From the NCBI GenBank assembly GCA_002427055.1, contig DIPA01000014.1:6378-18209 (forward strand): DNA of 11,832 nt, in the 5' to 3' direction. Of this stretch, positions 7,351 to 11,832 are shown in pieces. Numbering within the stretch: position 1 is the first letter of the stretch; every line of letters begins with the position of its first letter. A program made the translations under genes and the position numbers. Source of the stretch: Firmicutes bacterium UBA5500. GTDB taxonomy: Bacteria; Bacillota; UBA994; UBA5500. Under the pieces are notes generated by a model, which was given only the letters and a program-made list of their open reading frames with translations, searched no databases and was not told where the DNA came from.

Positions 7351-8578
7351 CCTGGTTATCTTGCTGCTCTGTAGTTTATTACTGACAGGGTGCTGGAGTA
7401 GGCGTGAGATAGAAAACCTAGGCTTTGCTACACTTGTTGCGCTTGACAGGGCCGTCGACGGGCAAATAGAACTCAGCGCTCAATTTGCTATCACGGCAGC
7501 AATTGGTGAAGGAGGAATGGGTGGTAGCGGTGGCGGAGGATCAGAGGCACCAGTTTGGACTGTCAGCTGTAAAGCAGATAATCTTGCTGCTGCTATAGAG
7601 CAAATGCGTACCTTCATCGGCAAATATCCCTTCTGGGCTCATACTAGGGTGATCATCATCGGGGAGGATCTCGCCAGAAATGGCATTTCTCCAATACTCG
7701 ACTACTTCATACGTAGTCGTGATTTTCGCTTCTCTAGCTGGATGATGGTCAGCGAAGGCTCTGCGAAGAGCCTCCTAGAAGTTGTTCCTAAACTGAGCAA
7801 ATTGCCGGCAGAGCTAATCGTAGAACTAAACAGGGTGGCACAGGAAACCTCTGTCAGCTCATCTAGATCTCTGCTAGACCTCTTGCAGCCCTTAGTAGAG
7901 GAGCAAGCCGGTGAACCAATATTACCACTGTTGGTGACGCAGACAGCCACCGAAGCGCCAGGTAGCGGCTCCGGTGTAAGCCAAGGAGAAGAAGTACCTG
8001 AACAGTCTTTGGAACAAAATAACGAGGCAAAGAGCCTTGCCATGGTAGGATTTGCAGTATTTCATGGCGATAAGATGATTGGTAAATTGAATGCTACTGA
8101 TAGCCGGGCGCTACTTTGGCTACGAGGAGAAAGCAAACGTGGCAACTTGGTAGTAGAAGTGCCAGGCCGTGGTTATGTAGTTCAGGGTCAGATTTACGCA
8201 CGGCGAACATTACAAGTCTCACAGGTAGACGGCAAACCACGAGCAAAGATTACTATCTACCAAGACGGCGACCTAGTTGAACATAATCTTAACCAGGTCG
8301 AGCTTGATAGCGCTGCTATCAAGGAACTGGATGGGTTGCTAAAGGCGCACATTCAGACAGATGTGGAAGCAACCCTACAAAAAATCCAGAAGGAGCTGCA
8401 GGCCGATGTTATCGGTATTGGCAATCGCGTCTATCGCCTTTATCCAGAACTTTTTAACTCGCTTAATTGGCAGGAATACTTTCCGACCATGCCAATAGAA
8501 TTGGAGGTACATGCTGACTTTCGACGTACAGGTGAACTACTGCAGTCACCGTTAACTAAGAAGTTCCCCCTCAGGTAG
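7331..8578 (+). CDS. gerAC: Spore germinant receptor subunit C, lipoprotein (GerC family)
   Basis: This is the 415-residue lipoprotein subunit of the receptor, attached to the outer face of the inner spore membrane. The signal peptide ends in the lipobox LLTGC with C21 as the lipidated cysteine, followed by WSRREIENLGFA, the typical GerC opening. Other family features are PFWAHTRVIIIGEDLARNG, ILDYFIRSRDFR, GFAVFHGDKMIGKL and the C-terminal helix region ending in IQKELQADVIGIG. Two parts look variable: a glycine-rich run at 59-70 and an acidic, serine-rich segment at about 205-235 between the two halves. The start is GTG. The 3' end overlaps the convergent btuD gene by 27 bases. It completes a standard A-B-C receptor set. 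Confidence 0.95.
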   Translation: MSKRLTSLVILLLCSLLLTGCWSRREIENLGFATLVALDRAVDGQIELSAQFAITAAIGEGGMGGSGGGGSEAPVWTVSCKADNLAAAIEQMRTFIGKYPFWAHTRVIIIGEDLARNGISPILDYFIRSRDFRFSSWMMVSEGSAKSLLEVVPKLSKLPAELIVELNRVAQETSVSSSRSLLDLLQPLVEEQAGEPILPLLVTQTATEAPGSGSGVSQGEEVPEQSLEQNNEAKSLAMVGFAVFHGDKMIGKLNATDSRALLWLRGESKRGNLVVEVPGRGYVVQGQIYARRTLQVSQVDGKPRAKITIYQDGDLVEHNLNQVELDSAAIKELDGLLKAHIQTDVEATLQKIQKELQADVIGIGNRVYRLYPELFNSLNWQEYFPTMPIELEVHADFRRTGELLQSPLTKKFPLR

Positions 8579-9370
8579 AGTTGCTGTCTCTTCACTTGTT
8601 CTAGGTACTAAAAGCACTTGCGGTCGCTCAATCACGGGGTGCACTATCACTGAAACGGGACACCCATAAACTTGCTTTACCAACCCAGCCTGTAGTACTT
8701 GGCCAGGCGGACCGTCAGCTACTAAACAGCCTTGCTCGAGAACAAGGAGACGTTCGGCATAAAGTGCCGCCAAATTAAGGTCATGCAAAACGGCGATTAC
8801 GGTTATACCCTGCTCATGATTTAGAGTCGCTACTAAATCGAGCAGTTCCAACTGATGGTTAATATCTAGATGATTGGTTGGCTCGTCCAACAATAGCAAG
8901 CTAGGCTCTTGTACCAATGCCTGACACACAAACACCCGCTGTTGCTCGCCTCCGCTAAGCGAGTACAAATAACGCTTGCGCATATCCCAAAGCCCTGTCA
9001 GGCGCATGTAATGCTCAACAACCGCATAATCATGCGATGTTTCTGCTTGAAAACGGCGCAAATAAGGTAGCCGGCCTAGCATGACTAGTTCTTCTATTGT
9101 GAAATCGAAAGCCACAGACGAGGACTGCCGCACGAATGCAATCTGACGGGCCAGTTCCTGCTGGCCAAAATTCGCTAGCTCGCGCCCAATCAACCTAATA
9201 GTCCCTGTTTGGGGCCTATGGAGACGACATAAGGCACGTAGCAAGGTCGACTTGCCTGACCCATTAGGTCCAAGTACAGCGGCAAATTGGCCTTTAGGAA
9301 TACTGAAACTAACCTGCTTAATAACAGGCTCGGTTCCGTAAGCTAACGTTAAGTCATTAACCACTAGCAT
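8552..9370 (-). CDS. btuD: ABC transporter ATPase, BtuD/FecE-like (corrinoid uptake)
   Basis: This is a 272-residue ATPase of the iron-siderophore/vitamin B12 import class, working on the cytoplasmic face with the adjacent permease. All ATPase motifs are intact: Walker A GPNGSGKST (34-42), Q-loop Q82, signature LSGGEQQR (138-145), Walker B LLLLDEP with E163, and the switch histidine H196. The start has AGGAGGGT 5 bases upstream, which overlaps the TAG of the permease gene; the two coding regions are 11 bases apart. Corrinoid as substrate is inferred from the cobalamin riboswitch that heads the operon; by sequence alone an iron-chelate role would be equally possible. A C-terminal extension of about 25 residues beyond the usual core is hydrophilic. 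The 3' end overlaps gerC, and no further gene follows in this operon. Confidence 0.93.
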   Translation of the reverse strand: MLVVNDLTLAYGTEPVIKQVSFSIPKGQFAAVLGPNGSGKSTLLRALCRLHRPQTGTIRLIGRELANFGQQELARQIAFVRQSSSVAFDFTIEELVMLGRLPYLRRFQAETSHDYAVVEHYMRLTGLWDMRKRYLYSLSGGEQQRVFVCQALVQEPSLLLLDEPTNHLDINHQLELLDLVATLNHEQGITVIAVLHDLNLAALYAERLLVLEQGCLVADGPPGQVLQAGLVKQVYGCPVSVIVHPVIERPQVLLVPRTSEETATLPEGELLS

Positions 9371-9381
9371 CAGTCACCCTC

Positions 9382-10425
9382 CTAAAAACGACGCGCCTGA
9401 TTACGACGTAGCAAATAGAGGAAGAATGGCCCTCCACAAATCGAAGTGATGATACCAACAGGCAATTGAGCATTGGCTATTATGATGCGAGACAACAAAT
9501 CAGCAATAACTAGGAAAATGCTTCCCAGTAGCGCTGAAGCTGGCAGCAACAAACGGTGATCCGGCCCAAAAAGCAAGCGGCTGATATGAGGAACCAACAA
9601 ACCAACAAAGCCAATAATACCACTCACCGAAACAGCACCCGCAGTAAGTAAGGTTGATGCCAAAAGCAACAAACGCTTACTACCTTCTACATGCACTCCC
9701 AGAGTAGCTGCTGCTTCCTCACCCAAACTAAGGGCGTTTAAGTCACGCGCCAAGTACACAGCTAAGACGAGACCTATTACCAAATGAGGCAGGATAATAC
9801 CAACGTGTAGCCAGCCTCGCCCATTGAAACTTCCCATCAACCAGTAGATAAGAGATTGCAGCTCCTTGGTAGAGAAGTAGATTAGAAAAGAGAGCACTGC
9901 CGACAGAACAGTATTTAAGGCAATGCCTGAAAGCAACAAGCTCATAATCGGTATACGTCCATCCACTCTGGCAATTAAATAAACAAGCACAACAGCCAAA
10001 ATAGCACCTAGGAAAGCCAATAATGGTGTTAGCGCAATACCAAAACGCCAACCGAGAGCACCAGTAAGCAAAAAGGCGATTGCCCCACCAACGGAAGCGC
10101 CTGCTGAAACCCCAATGACATAGGGGTCAGCCATTGGGTTGCGCAAAAGGCCTTGCATCATGCACCCAGCCAAAGCCAAACAGGCCCCAACACAGGCTGC
10201 CAAGATGGCACGTGGCAAACGCAAATTGAGAACAATAACATCATTTCCTAGTTCCAGATTAGTCGCCTGCCAAGTAACAAGCTGGTGCAATCGACGTAGG
10301 ATGATAGCTACAACTTCTGCTGCAGGTATATGCACCGAACCAATAGCTACTGCCAATACCGATACGATTATGAGAATAGCCCCCAACCCCAACAAAATGG
10401 CCATCGATTTTGAGCGCTGATTCAT
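9382..10425 (-). CDS. btuC: ABC transporter permease, BtuC/FecCD-like (corrinoid uptake)
   Basis: This is an integral membrane permease of about 347 residues from the FecCD family, forming the channel for vitamin B12 or iron-chelate import. Hallmarks are LRLPRAILAACVGACLALAG, QGLLRNPMADPYVIGVSAGAS, the coupling region SLGEEAAATLGV and FVGLLVPHISRLLFGPDHR. About ten membrane segments are expected. Start choice is uncertain: ATG at 10425 has a partial site (GAGGT) 10 bases upstream, while a GTG at 10434, three codons earlier, has AGGAG at better spacing. Longer starts reaching 10599 are false because they run through the riboswitch. Control is by the upstream cobalamin riboswitch and terminator. 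The usual third component, the binding protein BtuF, is not encoded here. Confidence 0.92.
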   Translation of the reverse strand: MNQRSKSMAILLGLGAILIIVSVLAVAIGSVHIPAAEVVAIILRRLHQLVTWQATNLELGNDVIVLNLRLPRAILAACVGACLALAGCMMQGLLRNPMADPYVIGVSAGASVGGAIAFLLTGALGWRFGIALTPLLAFLGAILAVVLVYLIARVDGRIPIMSLLLSGIALNTVLSAVLSFLIYFSTKELQSLIYWLMGSFNGRGWLHVGIILPHLVIGLVLAVYLARDLNALSLGEEAAATLGVHVEGSKRLLLLASTLLTAGAVSVSGIIGFVGLLVPHISRLLFGPDHRLLLPASALLGSIFLVIADLLSRIIIANAQLPVGIITSICGGPFFLYLLRRNQARRF

Positions 10426-10450
10426 ACCTTGCACTACCTCACTCTCCTCA

Positions 10451-10483
10451 TAAACAAAAGCGCCTAGGCAATAGCCTGGGCGC
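10451..10483 (-). terminator. Riboswitch-controlled terminator before btuC
   Basis: Read on the minus strand, GCGCCCAGGC (10483-10474), a TATT loop and GCCTAGGCGC (10469-10460) form a stem with one C/A mismatch, followed by TTTTGTTTA. It lies between the cobalamin aptamer and the permease start, so it is the probable expression platform. An upstream copy of GCGCCC at 10530-10525 could compete for the 3' arm. Confidence 0.85.
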
Positions 10484-10534
10484 AAAAGAGGACGATAAAT
10501 ACCCCTAGCCTTTGCTCCGAAGGCGGGCGCTAAA

Positions 10535-10672
10535 ACAACAAGGCAGGTCTCCTGGCTCCTGCTCGCAGATACGGGGTCGATGAAATCCCAATTACCCACA
10601 TGCAGTTACAGTGGCGGCACCGCTCAGGCCTTACACCTGATTCCCTATTCTCCCAAAGGGCACCTTGCTACA
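10535..10672 (-). ncRNA. Cobalamin (adenosylcobalamin-type) riboswitch aptamer
   Basis: The minus strand carries the B12 box AGCCAGGAGACCTGCC (10557-10542) and the upstream conserved core GCCGCCACTGTAA (10618-10606), preceded by a CAGGTG...CCTG element and GGTGCC. A closing helix is visible between CAAGG (10667-10663) and CCTTG (10543-10539). This matches the cobalamin riboswitch family, which normally lowers expression of downstream genes when cobalamin is bound. The hairpin terminator downstream implies control at transcription. The placement directly before btuC supports corrinoid transport as the job of the operon. Confidence 0.95.
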
Positions 10673-10678
10673 GCTACT

Positions 10679-10706
10679 AGTATACACTATAGACTTGACC
10701 TGTAAC
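10679..10706 (-). promoter_or_regulatory. Possible promoter of the riboswitch-btuCD transcript
   Basis: On the minus strand TATACT (10684-10679) is preceded, 16 bases further up, by GTTACA (10706-10701). The start would fall near 10672, right at the aptamer. A second possible -10, TATAGT at 10691-10686, lies nearby, so the exact promoter is uncertain. Confidence 0.45.
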
Positions 10707-10759
10707 AGCAAAACAAGACTGATTTCCTCTCTAGTTCTATTGCACTAACAGCCTCATCT

Positions 10760-10841
10760 TTTGGGTGGCTAAAGGAAAGACGTGCCGCGCCACGTTCATC
10801 GTAAACGTTTTGCGACACGCCTCTTCACATTAGCCACAAAA
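10760..10841. repeat. Long imperfect inverted repeat (hairpin) between rubrerythrin and the riboswitch
   Basis: GTGGCTAA (10765-10772) pairs with TTAGCCAC (10830-10837). Further pairs continue inward: AAGA/TCTT, CGTG/CACG, CGC/GCG, and an apical ACGTT/AACGT stem with a 7-base loop. TTTT and AAAA flank it on the outside, offset by a GG bulge. The structure covers about 80 bases right after the rubrerythrin stop. It lacks a good T-tract on either strand, so it is not a textbook terminator. It may be a 3' stabilising element, a weak terminator or an intergenic repeat. Confidence 0.6.
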
Positions 10842-10842
10842 A

Positions 10843-11376
10843 TTAGTAGTTCTCACAAAAAATCTCGTAGAAAGCCTGCGGATGGGCACAAGCTGGACAT
10901 ACTTTTGGCGCCTCAGTGCCTTCGTGAACGTAGCCACAGTTGCGACAATGCCACTTGACGGGTTGATCACGCTTGAAAACACGATCAGCTTTTAGATTAG
11001 CTAATAAAGCCAAATAACGTTTCTCGTGCTGTTCCTCTACCTCGGCAATTTCTGTTAGAATCTTGGAAATATGTTCAAAGCCCTCTTCCTTAGCTACCTG
11101 AGCAAACTCTTTATACATGCTAGTCCACTCATAATTCTCGCCTTCAGCAGCCTGTTGGAGGTGGTCGGCTGTATTAGTAATGCCACCTAACAATTTGAAG
11201 ATCAGCTTAGCGTGCTCTTTTTCGTCATCCGCCGTCCCTAAGAAGATACCAGCCATCTGCTCAAGGCCTTCCTTCTTGGCCTGGCTAGCCCAATAGGTAT
11301 ACTTATTTCGTGCCTGCGATTCACCAGCAAAAGCCGCCCATAGATTCGCTTCCGTCTTACTACCCTTCAAGTTCAT
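10843..11376 (-). CDS. rbr: Rubrerythrin
   Basis: This 177-residue cytoplasmic peroxidase reduces hydrogen peroxide in anaerobes, taking electrons from reduced rubredoxin or NADH-linked partners. The N-terminal ferritin-like di-iron domain covers about 1-125, with E19, the ExxH pair E52/H55, acidic residues in the EGENYEW stretch and the second ExxH E114/H117. The C-terminal rubredoxin-like domain has C144/C147 and C160/C163 (CRNCG and CPAC). The order matches clostridial rubrerythrins. The start at 11376 has AGGAGG 8 bases upstream; a longer start at 11475 would run through the promoter. It is a single-gene unit with its own promoter. The downstream hairpin at 10760-10841 may stabilise or end its mRNA. 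Confidence 0.96.
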   Translation of the reverse strand: MNLKGSKTEANLWAAFAGESQARNKYTYWASQAKKEGLEQMAGIFLGTADDEKEHAKLIFKLLGGITNTADHLQQAAEGENYEWTSMYKEFAQVAKEEGFEHISKILTEIAEVEEQHEKRYLALLANLKADRVFKRDQPVKWHCRNCGYVHEGTEAPKVCPACAHPQAFYEIFCENY

Positions 11377-11421
11377 GCAAGAACCCTCCTTATTAGGATT
11401 AGTTATTATTAACCTAAATAC

Positions 11422-11450
11422 ATAGTACACTAACCGTAGCTGCTTGGCAA
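11422..11450 (-). promoter_or_regulatory. Sigma-A-like promoter of rubrerythrin
   Basis: Read on the minus strand, TTGCCA (11450-11445) and TACTAT (11427-11422) are 17 bases apart. The leader between the -10 box and the ribosome binding site is AT-rich and holds an imperfect palindrome, TTAATAATAACTAA, at about 11411-11398. This could bind a peroxide regulator such as PerR, but the match is only suggestive. Confidence 0.72.
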
Positions 11451-11512
11451 GGGGCCACTTGAAAACCTGGCTCACCTAGCCATTTACCCTACCCACCTAT
11501 ACTGTTTCCATA

Positions 11513-11521
11513 TGATACAAT
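11513..11521 (+). promoter_or_regulatory. Extended -10 promoter for the DUF2225-type gene
   Basis: TGATACAAT at 11513-11521 fits an extended -10 (TG, one base, then TACAAT). No good -35 box is seen at the right distance. Transcription would start near 11528, about 30 bases before the coding start. Confidence 0.5.
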
Positions 11522-11559
11522 TATCTCATAAAAAACTTGAGCATAAGGAGTCAATGACA

Positions 11560-11832
11560 ATGGACAACATACTTTACGACAAGCACTACAGCTGCCTCGC
11601 CTGTAACTCAGAGTTTGAGACGAAGAAAGTGCGCAGTGGCAAAACTCGCACTACACATATCGATAGCGATCTATGCTCCTATTTTGATGGTATTGTTCCC
11701 TACTATTACGAGATTAACATCTGTCCCCAGTGTGGGTTTGCCTTTACGGATTCGTTTGCACCCCTAAAAACTAACCAAAAACAGATGATCTACGAGGACT
11801 ATGCAAAGCGCTATCTGCCCCAAGGGGTACCT
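11560..11832 (+). CDS. DUF2225-type zinc-ribbon protein (N-terminal part)
   Basis: The reading frame stays open to the window end, giving 91 residues. It opens with MDNILYDKHYSCLACNSEFE and carries a CxxC pair (C12, C15), a further C39 within HIDSDLCSYFDG and a second CxxC (C55, C58) in ICPQCGFAF. This cysteine layout and the segments TKKVRSGKTR and PYYYEINICPQCG resemble the uncharacterised DUF2225 family of Firmicutes. These proteins are thought to bind zinc and often carry a helical C-terminal part; no function is established. An alternative start at ATG 11554 is in frame, but AAGGAG at 11545-11550 is better spaced (9 bases) for 11560. The gene is divergent from rubrerythrin. Confidence 0.8.
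   Translation, partial: MDNILYDKHYSCLACNSEFETKKVRSGKTRTTHIDSDLCSYFDGIVPYYYEINICPQCGFAFTDSFAPLKTNQKQMIYEDYAKRYLPQGVP

Noticed and set aside
8520..8552. Hairpin GGTGA/TCACC near the end of gerC as a btuD terminator
   Set aside because: The stem is short and no T-tract follows it on either strand.
10139..10420. Open reading frame on the plus strand opposite btuC
   Set aside because: It lies wholly antisense to a conserved permease, has no clear ribosome binding site and resembles no family I know.
10426..10599. Longer btuC start reaching back to 10599
   Set aside because: The added residues are the translation of the riboswitch and terminator, which are conserved RNA elements and not coding sequence.
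11377..11475. Longer rubrerythrin start at 11475
   Set aside because: The extension runs across a well-formed promoter and ribosome binding site and is absent from the family.
11468..11482. Small hairpin TGGCT/AGCCA upstream of the rubrerythrin promoter
   Set aside because: Five base pairs with no context are within chance expectation.

Overview
The window looks like chromosome from an anaerobic, endospore-forming Firmicute, most likely of class Clostridia. The evidence is a class III (anaerobic, glycyl-radical) ribonucleotide reductase, a rubrerythrin, a complete gerA-type germinant-receptor operon, strong AGGAGG-type ribosome binding sites and several TTG/GTG starts. The species cannot be named from the sequence alone. 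I see no insertion sequences, phage genes, tRNA, rRNA or CRISPR array.

Layout, left to right. (1) The 3' end of nrdD (+), closed by a strong intrinsic terminator. (2) A translationally coupled pair (+): a secreted L,D-transpeptidase with a peptidoglycan-binding domain on each side of the catalytic domain, then a membrane-anchored protein resembling an ABC solute-binding protein but with no permease or ATPase beside it. (3) A single-gene unit for a cation diffusion facilitator (+), with a good sigma-A-like promoter and a terminator-like hairpin. (4) A three-gene operon gerA-gerB-gerC (+), whose genes overlap end to end, encoding a spore germinant receptor. (5) On the minus strand, a cobalamin riboswitch with its own terminator, followed by a BtuC-type permease and a BtuD-type ATPase. 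The btuD 3' end overlaps the gerC 3' end tail to tail. (6) A short intergenic region holding a long imperfect hairpin. (7) Rubrerythrin (-), with a well-formed promoter. (8) Divergent from it, the start of a DUF2225-type zinc-ribbon protein, cut by the window end.

How the parts work together. The ger genes should build an inner-spore-membrane receptor that senses germinants. The btuCD unit should import a corrinoid when cobalamin is scarce, with the riboswitch ending transcription early when cobalamin is bound; its binding protein (BtuF) is not in the window. NrdD and rubrerythrin fit an obligately anaerobic life with occasional oxidative stress. The transpeptidase/binding-protein pair is the least conventional unit and the best candidate here for an undescribed role, though that is inference from layout. 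Most of the window is ordinary core chromosome; nothing in it is clearly a novel system.
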